From Lytechinus pictus (taxonomy: Eukaryota; Echinodermata; Echinoidea; Temnopleuroida; Toxopneustidae), in NCBI RefSeq assembly GCF_037042905.1, contig NC_087257.1:27899501-27963500 (forward strand): 64,000 nt of DNA. Direction: 5' to 3'. Made by a program: the position numbers and the translations under genes. Below, one piece after another: positions 33,856 to 45,800 of this stretch. A model generated the notes under the pieces. The model did not search any database and was not told the origin of the DNA. It was given only the letters and a program-made list of their open reading frames with translations. Each line of letters opens with the position of its first letter. Position 1 is the first letter of the stretch.

Positions 33856-34341
33856 CACTGCAAAAACTGCGGTGTAAATTTAACACCAGACCGGAATCTT
33901 TATATGACCACACCAGAGAAGTGTTAAAACAACACCGGTTTGGTTTTGGACTAATTCCAGATAAGTGTTTATACAACACCAATTAGTGTTGAAACAGCAT
34001 CGATTTAATTTCAAACCGGTGTTGTTTCAACACTTCTCTGGTGTGGTCATATATACACTGCAAAAATCCGGTGTTGATTTAACACCAGCCCGGAATATAT
34101 ATATATGTCCACACCAGAGAAGTGTTAAACAACACCGGTTTTGGTATTAGCCTAACACCAGATAGGAATTTATACAACACCGATTAGAATTAAAACAGCA
34201 TCGATTTGATTACAAACTGGTGTTGTTTCAATACTTCTCTGGTGTGGACATGGATTCCGGGCTGGTGTTAAATCAACACCAGAGTTTTTGCAGTGTACAT
34301 TCCGGACTGGTGTTAAATTAACACCGTAGTTTTTTGCAGTG
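33856..34341. mobile_element. CACTGCAAAAA MITE, outer element
   Basis: Ends CACTGCAAAAACTGCGGTG and CACCGTAGTTTTTTGCAGTG, flanked by TA at both sides. Its right arm is split by the inner element at 34056-34295; with that removed, the arms pair well (ACCGGAATC against ATTCCGGAC). Confidence 0.85.
34056..34295. mobile_element. CACTGCAAAAA MITE, inner element
   Basis: Ends CACTGCAAAAATCCGGTGTTG and CACCAGAGTTTTTGCAGTG, flanked by TA. Same family as the element it interrupts. Confidence 0.85.
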
Positions 34342-35893
34342 TACAAAGTAAAAATCCTCACGGATGAGAATTATGTTAAGAGTTTACATCTCAAATAAAT
34401 TATATGGCAAAAGAAGATGATTATGAAATAGGAGAAGATACAACCCCGTAAAAAGTACAGACTAAGACCGGACGCCATTTATTGTTACAACGACTACGTG
34501 ATTGAATTAGAGTGATTTAAGATCGACGCGACACGAGGGAGGTAGGGGGCAACCGCCCTTCCCAATAATTTTTCAAGTTTAGGCCTTGCAAAAAATAAAA
34601 ATAAAAATAATGAAAAGGACACAAAAGGGGAAAGGGTGAAAGAGAGAGAGTGGGGGGGGGGGTTACAATCATGTCAATAGGTTCACTCTAAATTGCAAGG
34701 ATTTGAAATAATCCAAGAGGAAATGTAATTAGAGACCAATCGAATTTTTGATTTAGTTTTAATCGTAAAGATTCATTTCTAAATCTTAAGGGATTTGAAT
34801 TGTTTAAAAAATTAAACAACTTGTTGTTGGAGTGCTTAAACAACACGCATAACATTTTAAACATGCCCTAAAAGTGTTTTAATATGGAGCATATGAAATC
34901 AAAACGTCTTTTACATGATATGTCTATAATTTGAATGTAAACTAATTTGATATTATCCTATATTTACGATATGATAGCAATTCTAGATACGCAAGTTCTT
35001 AACATGACAAACAAAAATAAAAGTTTATTACTGCAAAGACAACGCCACTTAGCACTGTGTCAAAGGCGCCAATTCATATTTAGAGGGCGTGGTTGTCATT
35101 ATACGACGTCAACATCGGTAAAGCAGTCGAAATGAATAAAGAGACGCATTTAGTAAGATGATAAATTGAGATCTAGGAACAAACTGATAGACCATATGAT
35201 AGTGGAAATATTATGAGATACGCCTCAATTGTCAGTGATCCCCAGAGCTTCAGATGTGTGGCCCAATGAGTGGACAGAAGGAATGGGTGGACGGACATAC
35301 AGGGAGGTCCATGAAGTAAAGTGAAAGACACTTTCACTTTTTTTATCATGTTTGGCTTAGAGCAATTTTGCCCGTTGAAAAGTTCGTAAAAGATTTATTT
35401 TAAAAAGGTACACTCCCCCCTCCCCCGTTGGTCGTCAGTAGACTTGGGAACCCTTAGGTTCCACGAATAATCCTGGAAAGAAAATCAATGTGGTTACGAC
35501 CTTTTGACTTTGTAAGCTCAGGAATTGAGCAACCATATCAAGTTCACACCGCTCAGGGAATGATGGCCATGTCACTCGTTCTCAACAAACGTAAAATCGA
35601 TCGGCTTAATTTTTCTCTTATTCAAACAGAAAAACAGATAAACAAGATCGGAAACGGAACCAAAACAGCGGTTTCTTTTTTTGTTATCATTCATTTTTTA
35701 TTGTTACTATTGTATGATTATGGTTTGTGTTTTCTCGGTTTCAAATTAAGAAATTCGCTTACCCTTCTTAATTTCCTTTTCGTATTTTTCCTCCTCAAGT
35801 CGGAAATTGGAGAACCTCTGCATCTTTCCCTTTTTATGTTTACCGTTTTAGAAAACTGGAGCACCGACGGTCTAAATTGCTTTTCCTGGGACC
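34342..35893. other. Intergenic, no supported gene
   Basis: AT-rich DNA with a G run at 34651-34660. The longest open frame (35488-35910, 140 residues) is mostly hydrophobic and has no splice context or domain I can name; it runs into the MITE at 35894. It is not annotated as a gene. Confidence 0.45.
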
Positions 35894-36054
35894 AGGGGGG
35901 CGTTTCATGAAAGGACTTGTCGGACGTTTTATCCGACAAGTCCCATTTTATCCGACAGTTACCATATAGTAACAGTACCTCTCAGCCAATCAACATCAGA
36001 GAAAGATGTCAGATCTGACAACTTGTCGGATGAAAATGTTGATGAAACACTCCC
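35894..36054. mobile_element. GCGTTTCATGA-type MITE
   Basis: The left AGGGGGGCGTTTCATGAAAG and the right end GATGAAACACTCCCC are inverted. CTTGTCGGA/TCCGACAAG motifs occur inside both arms. Confidence 0.7.
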
Positions 36055-36772
36055 CAGGGAACCTCCCATTCCCCCCCCCGGGGGGGGGGGGGGGTCACTC
36101 ACCACATGGACTGCTATACCACCCGTGTCCGACAACCTCAGACATGCACCCTAAACGGCGTAACCACATTAACTAAATTTGCAACCCTGAATGGCGTAAC
36201 CCATGAGAAAAGCCACCTTTAGTGGCGTTAACAGGGATAAGCCCCTAATCTGATACCCTAAGTGGCGTAAACAGATCGAAATTGATTTATATGATACCAT
36301 ATTGATTACTGATGTTAAAATCGATGTTACATACAACAGGTTTAAATTTTCGGCATTTAAAAAATAAAGTTATTGCAAGTAAGGCCAGCATAATTTACTC
36401 TCAATGACACTTTGAATATCCATCTTTTAGCCTAAATTAATGAATGCAAGTGAAAAATAATGCTTGCCTTGACTGACTGATGCATCACTTACCATTCGTT
36501 TTACCAATTTCATCAAAACTTGAAAAAGTGGAATCCATACCAGTTATGTGTTGAAAAATACATACATCTGTATCTTCTTTTTTTTGTTTTATTTGATAAT
36601 GAAAAAAACAAATCAATATAGGAATCCCCGGTATGAATCAAACAAAATGGTATAGAAAAATAGGTCTAAACCCTAGGCGTGCTGCCTAGTATACAGCCGG
36701 GTGTAAGACTAGAGAGTATACTGTACGGGGTATTCTCTCATAAGTGATGCGCTGGCTGGCGTGTGCGAGGAT

Positions 36773-38074
36773 CAGTGGCGTAACTACGGGGGGGGGGGCA
36801 TGGGGGCACGTGCCCCCCCCCCCCCCCCCCCCCCATCGCCTGGCCAAAAAAAAAACGGGGAAAAAGGGAAAAGGAGAAAAAGAGGGAGAAAGAAGAAATT
36901 ATTGTTAATTATAATGTTATATCATGTTATAATTATGTTATGTTATATTACATATAAAAAAAATTATAACTTTATGAAAAATAATTTACGCAGGGCCTAT
37001 GTCGTCATTGTTCCTGGTGCTCGCATTGTCTGTTTAACAAGATATATAATCCTGTTGTACTAAAACATCCCGTTTTCAAGTCAATATACACCAAATATAT
37101 TTCCTCGCACTTCGAATTATTATTGTTTATGTAGTGACATATGCTTCTATTTTTCATGACTACTTAGAGTGATTGCCCCATTTCAGTTAAGATCTTAATA
37201 TAAACCATTTCCTGTCCGTGCTTACGTTCGCATTCGTGGATTGGTGAGATATGCCTGTTCTTCATGAATTCCTAAAATCAGTCCTTAAAATGTCCCTTTT
37301 TCTGATCTGAATACCAAAAATTCTAACAAAAACAGCATGCGCTTGGCACTCGCATTAGATGACTATGTTTAGATATGTGTACTCTTGATGGATTCCTTAA
37401 AAAAATAGTCCTTATATCCCTGTTTGGGGTCAATATATGCAAAAGTTTAAGCTTGCGCTTCGCGCTCGCACATTTTTGTTAGTGAAATACGTATGATCTT
37501 CGTGAATTCCTACAAACAAGCCTTAAAATGTCCCTCTTCAGGTCTGAATTTCCTAAATTTTCAGCTCACGCTTCGCGCTCGCAATATTTGATTAGTGAGA
37601 TGCGTATGTTAATCTTGATTACAATGACTACAAAAAGTGCTTCATGTGTTTAGATGTATATTATTCTAAAAAAATCAGCAAGAGATTGGCACTCGCATTA
37701 GATTACTATAGTGAGATATGTATACTCTTAATGGATTCCTAAAATATAGTCCTTAAAATGTCCCTGTTTGGGGTCAATATATACAAAAATTTCAGCTCGC
37801 GCTTTCCGCTCGCATTGTTTGTTTAGCGAGACAGGTATGTATTATGATTACAAAAATTTGCTTATAATGTCCTTTTTAGGTCTGAATTTCAAAAAATTTC
37901 AGCTTGCTCTCGCATTATGTGATTAGTGAGATACATATCTGTTTAATGGCACGGTCCTAAAAATGTCTCTATTATGTCAGTATACCTGGCAACTAAGTGC
38001 GCTTCGCGCGCTCTTTAAGTGACTCAAAATTTTTGTTGTTGCCCCCAAAAGCCGTGACCCACGGTACGCCCCTG
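36773..38074. mobile_element. 1.3-kb CAGTGGCGTA element with GCGAGC array
   Basis: Left CAGTGGCGTAACTACGGGG, right inverse CAGGGGCGTACCGTGGG. Flanks GCGAGGAT (36765-36772) and GCGAGGCT (38075-38082), a 7/8 match. The interior carries GCGCTTCGCGCTCGC-type motifs (for example 37455, 37570, 37800) at roughly 110-bp spacing. Confidence 0.8.
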
Positions 38075-38144
38075 GCGAGGCTTATTTTGTATCCCTTAAA
38101 AAAACGCCCTTCATGGTGTTTATGGCTTAGGTCTGCTCCCAAAT

Positions 38145-39140
38145 TAGGGGCGGATCCAGCTTTCGCGAATAGGGGGGGCCGAAATATATTTTCATCAACA
38201 TTTTTCTCGATTGGCCGCTATAATCTGATTTTTTTTTTTGGGGGGGGGGGGTTCAGGGGGTAGTCCTAACTAGAGACTGAAGTTTTAAGTATATGTTAGT
38301 TTTTATTGTTATAAACAAGATAAGGTATCTCATGAGGTCTTAATATAGGAGATTTTATAATCATGAAAAAGATAAGTATCCAACTAAACAATGCGAGCGC
38401 GAAGCGCGAGCTGAAATTTTATCATAGTAACGTGAAAAGGGACTCAATTAGGACTGTTTTTAGTGATTAATGAAGAGGATACAAGTATCACCAATTAAAT
38501 AATGAGAGTGCGAAGTGCGAGCTCAAAATCTTTGATATTCCGACCTGAAAACTGGACAGTCTAAGCGCGTTTTTATTTAAATACAGAAAAAGCTGTGTGT
38601 CTCAAACAATTAAATGCGAGCGCGAAGCACAAGCTCAATTGTTTTATATACTGACATGATAAAGGAGCATTTTGACAAATTTTGGTAAGAATTTTCAAAG
38701 AGGATAGGTAACTCACAAATCAAACAATAAGAGCGCGCAGCGCGAGCTGAAAATATTGATATAAACAATTTGTGTAAAACAAACAAAATAATTAAAGCTT
38801 GATGTGCGAGCTAAAATATTGTGTGCAAATTGATTTCAGATCTGGATATATAAGTGTCATTTAATCCTCTTGAATGGGATTCATTGGCACAGGCAATGCG
38901 AGCGCGAAGCGCGAGCGAAATTTTTTATATAAAGTTCTTTTTCCAATTCTTCCCCTCACCCTTTTCTTGTTTCCTTTCGGGGTCGGGCCGGCCGTTACGA
39001 GGTTGTAAATTACACATCCTGGGTATGATACCTTTTTCCTACTTTTCTTTAGTGTTTTTCCCATAGTACACTTTTTCTGCAGGTTGTCAAAAAATAGGGG
39101 GGGCCGGGGCCGGCTCGGCCCCCTCCTGGATCCGCCCCTG
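38145..39140 (-). mobile_element. CAGGSGCGGATCC element, copy 2, inverted
   Basis: Left TAGGGGCGGATCCAGC, right CTGGATCCGCCCCTG. CAAAT on both sides (38140-38144, 39141-39145). Nearly collinear with 29263-30327 in reverse complement, including the GCGAGCGCGAAGCGCGAGC units near 38393, 38620 and 38898. Confidence 0.85.
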
Positions 39141-39822
39141 CAAATCTCAAATGTGCAACCCTAAATGGCGTAGATCTATTCATATTTGCACCCCTCAACG
39201 GCGTCACCTTAATAGCCAAATTAGCAACCCTAAATGGCGTAAAGTGAGAGAGAAAAGGTTACCCTAAAAGGCAATTTACCAGCAAATGGTACTGAAATGC
39301 AACTATGTATCTATGAATCTGTTATATCTGTATATATTATGTATATCTACTTTGTAATTAAAGGGCCCCAACGAAAACCAGTGTTTGTACTGATTGGGCC
39401 ACCCTTAAATATGTGAAATAAATAAACCCTTTTTGCCGAAGACGTCGACGACGCCCGAGTGCCTGAAACGGGACCCTTTTCGACGCTTTTTCTGGACACG
39501 GGTGCGTAGCAGTCCATGTGGAGAGTGACCCCCCCCCCCCCCCGGGCCATTTCCCTGCTGAGACAATGCATATAGACCTAATATCTAAGCTTAATAGGAC
39601 CGCCCCCTCCCCGTCTAGTAACGTAAAACCGGCCTAGGCCGCGATTCGTTTTATAACTGGTTGCTTGCTTACAAACATTCATGTTTTTTTTAGTAATCAA
39701 GTAAAACAAAAATCACCTCCTCTCTCTCTCCTGGCAAAAAAAAAATGTTACAGCAGTGCCCCATCCCGCTTTGTTCCGAAATATACTCTGCATAGGGCTG
39801 CAGAGGGCGGTATACAGAAAAA

Positions 39823-39852
39823 ATGGCGGAGATTGAAGTTAAAAAGCTGAAG
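39823..39852 (+). CDS. SARNP: SARNP-like exon 1
   Basis: ATG GCG GAG... encodes MAEIEVKKLK and ends at AAG/GTAAGC in phase 0. The Ile-Glu-Val-Lys-Lys-Leu-Lys start parallels the VELHKLK start of vertebrate SARNP. Confidence 0.75.
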
Positions 39853-42800
39853 GTAAGCTTTGCTTTCGATTGTTTATTTGTTGCTTCAGGGCCAGTTATT
39901 CATATTTGTGGGTATATGTGATGTGCATGATACTTTCAATGAGTGATATTGATGTTGTGGACGTTTCTGTTTTGTTGTACTTTATTTTGAGCGGTGTTAA
40001 TTATTGAAATGTGAAGATGGGTCCTGTAAAGTTTTATACGTAGTCCCGCATATTCAAAATGACGTGGGCAAAAAATCCCCCGCCTTCTCTCTATCGGCCT
40101 CGCTCTCAACCTAAATCTCCGCTCCGCCTTCGGCATGGAGTAGGGTAGTCTCTAGAGGCCTGAAGCCATATTACTGAAAAGGATGGGCATTATCGTGAAT
40201 TTGGGAAGGTGCTAATACAGAGGTCCGCACTGGCCGACTTCAAGAGGCAGCGTAGCTCAGTCGGTTAAGAGTAGGGTGTCTGAAGCCACACTGAAAAGTG
40301 TCAGCATAAAACAGGCTGATTTAGGGGAAAATATGGCACATTTTTTGGGGGAAGTTCAGGCTACTAGAAAAATGTGATCTGAATTGATTATTAACTTGCG
40401 TTTGGCATGTATGGAAAGAGAAAATTCAGGGGCTTCTTTTGACAGTAAGGACAAGTTTATATGATCATTTTAAATCAGGATTTAGAGATAAATTGCAAAC
40501 CCTTATTTTTGTGTGTGTTGAGATTGCCATTTCTCCATGCGTTTTCTATGGGAAAATGAAGTTTCTGTTTTGCACAATTTTTTTCACTTTTTCGCAATTT
40601 TTCATTGTGGTCTGGTTTCCAAATCTTTATAAAAATCATACCATCAGATAGAGCATAAAAATCCTATTCGACTCTTTATGGACAAGTTTTTGGCATTAAT
40701 AATAAATTTATAACAGCTCTCGGAAGCTAAAAATTTGGATTTGTGTGTGTCCATTTCTTAACTACACAGTCTATGGCAGAGAAATGCTGAAAATTTACCT
40801 AATTTCATTCTTCCTTTTTGCAGCCAATAATTGGATTTTTTTCAAAAATGTTACATTTCTGTCAGTCTGAAGGTCATTTCTCTTCAAATTCACAAAGAAA
40901 ATGTGACATTTTCTTGAAATAAGAAAAATAATTTTTTTCTCCAGACACCCTAGTTAGAGCGCATGTTTCGGATAAGATCGTAGATCTCAACGTGAGGGCA
41001 CTCATTCAATGAACAAGGTTATGATATAACCTTGTTCTCAGTTATATCTCCATGTGTGGCAAAATAAGGATGGCAATGTTCGGCTTATTTTCTCTTTTTC
41101 TTTGGGACAAATGCTTGATTTTTTTACACTAACAGTTTCCATTACACCTATTTATCATACAACTTGGCCCTTAAGTAAATTTGATTCTTTAAATTATTTT
41201 TTCTTAATTAAAAATAGAGATGAAAAAATGAAAATTGTCTTGCCATATTACTTTCCACCAATAGAGGGCGTACACAAAAATATGCCCAAAATTCAAGTTT
41301 TTGAGCGCTCTAGTGAATACAAAAATTATTCCAAGTTACTAATGAATAATAAATTGCAACTGTATGGAAATTAGTAATTTTGGTCACAAAAGTGATATTT
41401 TAATCATTTTTTAAAGTGTGTGCTCTGTACAGCATTGGCATGCCATAGTCCAACCTGTAGATTCCCCACAGGCAGGGTGGTTGCAGTGAACAAGTGCGTG
41501 AGGGGTTCGAGTCCCGCTCATGCCGAAACGCGTCTAACAAAAAAAAGTCTGATGCTATAGCGTTGTGTGTTAGCGTGCCTCACCACTGTATTCAGTGCAG
41601 GTGTGAATACAGTTGGAAAACACTCCGTCCATCGGAAAGGACGCAAATGTTGGTCCCGTGTATAGGAGAGGTACAACCTATGCACGTTAAAACCAATACA
41701 CTATTCGTCAAAGAGTAGGGTGTTCACCCGGTGTATTGCACCTGCCGGTCCCGGCAAAATCCAGGTCAAGTACCCGATGCGTTTATGCCCAGAAGGGCCC
41801 TGCATCGTATACATCCAGATCCAGAGATCTCCCTCCCCACGCCTAGCCAGGAGGCTTCTATAAGTTCTAGTTAATCTAGAGAGTAAAAATCATTTACTAA
41901 CGGGTAACGTTGTTCTTCGCCAACGTTACAGACGCGTGCGTTCTGTAACGTTGGCGAAGAACAATAGGAAACAAGATGGCGGTGTAAACATCGGGCAAGT
42001 CTCTTCCGTCTTTTCACAATATTTTTCTCATTTTTTTTATGAATTCTTGTTTAAAAATAACAACGAGAGGGTAGAAATGTCGGAAATGAAGTTTTATCCC
42101 ATGTATGGTTGGAACTACCCCTTATCGACCACCTAATCTTCTAACCATCATATCTGCGAAAATATTCATCAATTTTACCCAGTTTTTGTCTTATTTGTGC
42201 AAAAAATTGAGCAGATCAGATTCCCATGTTTCGCTCGGCGACTCCGATTCAATCCGCGTATATATCGACGAACAACGAATACGACGATTTTACATTTGCT
42301 CATTTGCACCCGTCTTTTGAAACCGACCACCCGCGATACACTAAGTTTACGGCCGATTCTTTTCACGGTGGCGAAATATATTTTTATTTTTCCAAATCAG
42401 TTCTAATGATGTCAACATGCTTAATGATCGTCTCGCTACTTCCACTGCGAGCTCCGGCACATGATTCGACGATTGACGACGGATATTTGTTCTAAAGCTG
42501 TTTCCTATCGGATTTCTTGGTTTTTCAGCGGGGTTTGGGTCTGGTCAATACAATTTTGATTAATTCTACTAAATTTTTACTTTTTGTTGCTTCTTTTTTC
42601 TCGTAAAATCGATTCTTACCGTTTCTATGGACACTGCGCCTACTCTCCCGCGCGTATCGTTTGTAATACGCAATAATTTTAACGCGCGCAAGGTGGTCGG
42701 TTTCAAAAGAGGTGGTCGATATGTGGTAGTCTCACCATACATGATTTAGGGCTAGATCTTTTAGAAGAAAAGTAGAAATCTCGGGGGTGAAAGTTTCAGG

Positions 42801-45800
42801 TTTTGGGGTGAATGAGAAGGAAGACCTGGCAGGCTGGCTTCATTGAGAGTAAGCCTACGTTAGTAAATGATTTTTAATCTCTAGAAGCCTCCTGGCTACC
42901 CACGCCCACCACAGCCCAGGCCAGGCGCCAGTATTCCAGTAACGAACGTTAACGAATGTTCGTTTGACTTAAATTGTTAGCAAATGTCATACTCATAGCA
43001 AGTCTCTCAAATACATTTCAAGGTCAATATACCCACCGCTATTCCGAATATCGCGATCACGAACAGCTACGATGTCGACCTCATTGTTCTGACATAGTGA
43101 CCAAACTGCCTGCGGCAACCAACAATTTGTTCACCGCATGTTCATATAATTCTTGTCGCTAACTTCCAGGGGAATCCAATGGCAGAATCGTATCCACTCA
43201 CACGTATTGTGAGGTTAGTATTAGTATACTAACCTCGCACCATGAACCGCATTTGGCAGTGGATTTCCAACTAGTGGGGCACGCTTGCTGCAATCCCACT
43301 TTTGATGTCCACAACACACGACTTATATGGCTTGATTTTTCTGTGCGCGGCGGCATGTAATGAACCCTTGAGTGCATCGTATCTAGCTGGATTTCATTTT
43401 TTTTATACCCTAATTCAACTCAATTTGCTTGGAATATGCTTAAAAACTGTTGATAACTCCAAATTTTTTAAAGGACAAGTCCACCCCAACAAAAAGTTGA
43501 TTTGAATAAAAAGAGAAAAATCCAACAAGCATAACACTGAAAATTTGATCAAAATCGGATGTAAAATAAGAAAGTTATGACATTTTAAAGTTTCGCTTAA
43601 TTTCACAAAACAGTTATATGCACATCCTGGCTGGTATGCAAATGAGGAGGCTATGACGTCATCCACTCACTATTTCTTTTGTATTTTATTGTATGAAATA
43701 CTGAATATTCGAATTTTCACCTCATTGTCAAGTGAAACATAGATTAATTTCTCCCTGAACATGTGGAATTACAATTATTTTTATACTATATGGGTCAGTC
43801 AAGTTAGCCCTTGTTGTCAAATCTCTAAAAAATGAAAAATTGTATAATTCAGACAATAAAAAACAAAAGATATAGTGAGTGAGTGACATCATCGACTCTC
43901 ATTTTCATGTCACTAAGTTGTGCGTATAACTGTTTTGTGAAAAATAAGCAAAACTTAAAATGCCATAACTTTCTTATTTTACATCCGATTTTGATCAAAT
44001 TTTCAGCATTATTCTAGTTTGATTTTTCTCTATTTATTCTAATCAACATTTTTCTGGGATGGACTTGACCTTTAAACTGGCATTGGCCGCAATCTCAGAT
44101 CATTTTAGCGGTCTGCGTTTTGTAAATACAAGATTGTTTGATAGTTGTGAAACTTGACTTGTTGAGATGTCGGTGTTTGGTTGTAAAATAGCTATGATAG
44201 ATAGCAGCCAAAAACACTGGGGAACAGATGGGGGCTGGGGGGGGGGGTCTTTTTCAGGAAAGGGATAAGTGAGAAAATGTGACATTATCTGAATATAATT
44301 TCAAAATCTATCACAAACTTGGATTTTTAAATTATAAATATCAAAATTTTTGCTCGCTTCATTCGCAAATTTATATTAATTTAAGAGATACATGTACCCC
44401 ATATACCCCCTTTTGAGCCCCCTCAAAGGTTTTGGATCATTATGCCACTGAGCCCAAAGAATTAGATGGGTTTAATGAAATGCATTTGGATTCAATTTCT
44501 CTCCAATGTCTCTTTCTCAGATTGCAGAGCTACGGAAAGAGCTCACCGACAAGGGCCTTAGCTCAAAGGGTAACAAGGCTGAACTGGTGGAAAGGTTAAC
44601 AGAGTTTCTTGAAGTTGATGGTAAGTGCACTATATATACTGCACAGTTTTGTGCTCCATTAACATGCACATGTTGATTTCAAATATTGACTGTACATGTA
44701 AATTAAGCTTTTTTTTTTCATAACCATATTATCATCATTTTCAAATGTAGACCTGTATACAGGTGGATCTGCCTGTAATAATTTGGATCCACAGAATCTG
44801 CTGAGCTTTGGCAGTAATTTGACTTAGAACACACGTTTGCATGAAGTCAGGTCTAAAAAAAAATGTTCTTCTTGTGAGGACAAGAAAGTAAATTTAGCAG
44901 AGTCTGTAGTAAATCTATGCCACTGTTATGGAAGAATATTGATAATTTGTTACAAATTATTAGTTGCTAGACTGAGATTTTATTTCAAGTTTCTTGCATT
45001 GCCCACTGATAATTCTTCACTCTTTCCAAAGTCCACCCTTGTGCATTTTTTTATCTTGCAATATAAAAACTCTTTCAGGTGAAATGCTTAGTAACAACCT
45101 ACATGTACATACATGAAGACTCTTTTCATTGGTGGATTTTTTTTTTATCTGATGGGGCAGTAAAAAAAAAAGTAGGGAGCTCGGGGCGATTTGGCCCCCG
45201 GAATGATCAAATGAGCCCTGGAAAAGTAAAAGAGAGGACCAGAAAATCCTCATTCACTGCAAAGTTAAAGCTTATTGAATTTTTTCAATGTTACAGATTT
45301 AGGCAGTATGTTGTAACAAAAAACCTGACTCCAGTCCTCTCCCGTGTTGACTTGAGTAGAATTTGAGATGATAATGATTGGTGCAACTTTATCAAAGTTT
45401 GTAGAGCAATCTTTTAGTGTGAAGTTGATTGATAGATTTTCTGTCTTTCTAACTCATTCTATATTCATATTTAGGTGCTGAAGCTGTCTTAGACAATGAA
45501 CGACAAGTAGATCCAGATGGTAAGGTTTTTTTTTTTATCCATTGTGAATTCAATTTATTTGTGACTTCTATATATTTGGGATATCCTACACCAAGTACTG
45601 GAACCTACATGTAGCGTTTTAATTAAAAAAAAGGCATAGTATTTTGTTATGACCCCATTATCACTGACTTCCTTATTAAATGCAAGTACATGTAGTAACT
45701 AAAAGCAGGTACATGTAGTTGTCATGAATCAAGGATCAGAATCCAAATCACTGTTTGAGCTGCTACCATAATCATAATGGTAAAATTTGAGGTTAAACCA

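Larger units (their letters stand above)
36070..39545. mobile_element. G-run TIR element with ACCCTAAATGGCGTA repeats, twice interrupted
   Basis: Left end G-run then GTCACTCACCACATGGACTG; right end, inverse, G-run then GTCACTCTCCACATGGACTG. Inside both ends are degenerate repeats of CCCTAAATGGCGTA (36150-36250, 39155-39260). Between these lie two independent insertions, 36773-38074 and 38145-39140. Confidence 0.75.
40245..41870 (+). mobile_element. tRNA-derived SINE split by two TIR elements
   Basis: The head pieces 40247-40271 (GCAGCGTAGCTCAGTCGG, A box), 40953-40998 and 41497-41525 (GGGTTCGAGTCCCG, B box) join into a single tRNA-like head once the two insertions are removed. A non-tRNA body follows to about 41870. 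A different SINE family from the GCGCTATATAAATG-tailed ones. Confidence 0.8.

Noticed and set aside
35488..35910. 140-codon frame with a hydrophobic middle and ENWSTDGLN near its end
   Set aside because: The WSTDG segment faintly recalls adhesion-GPCR GAIN domains, but the expected Cys pattern and splice sites are missing and the frame runs into a MITE.
42197..42495. Overlapping 63-89-codon frames after AACAAGATGGCGGTG
   Set aside because: The ATG frame closes after three codons and the other frames show no domain or splice context; they lie inside a probable TIR element.
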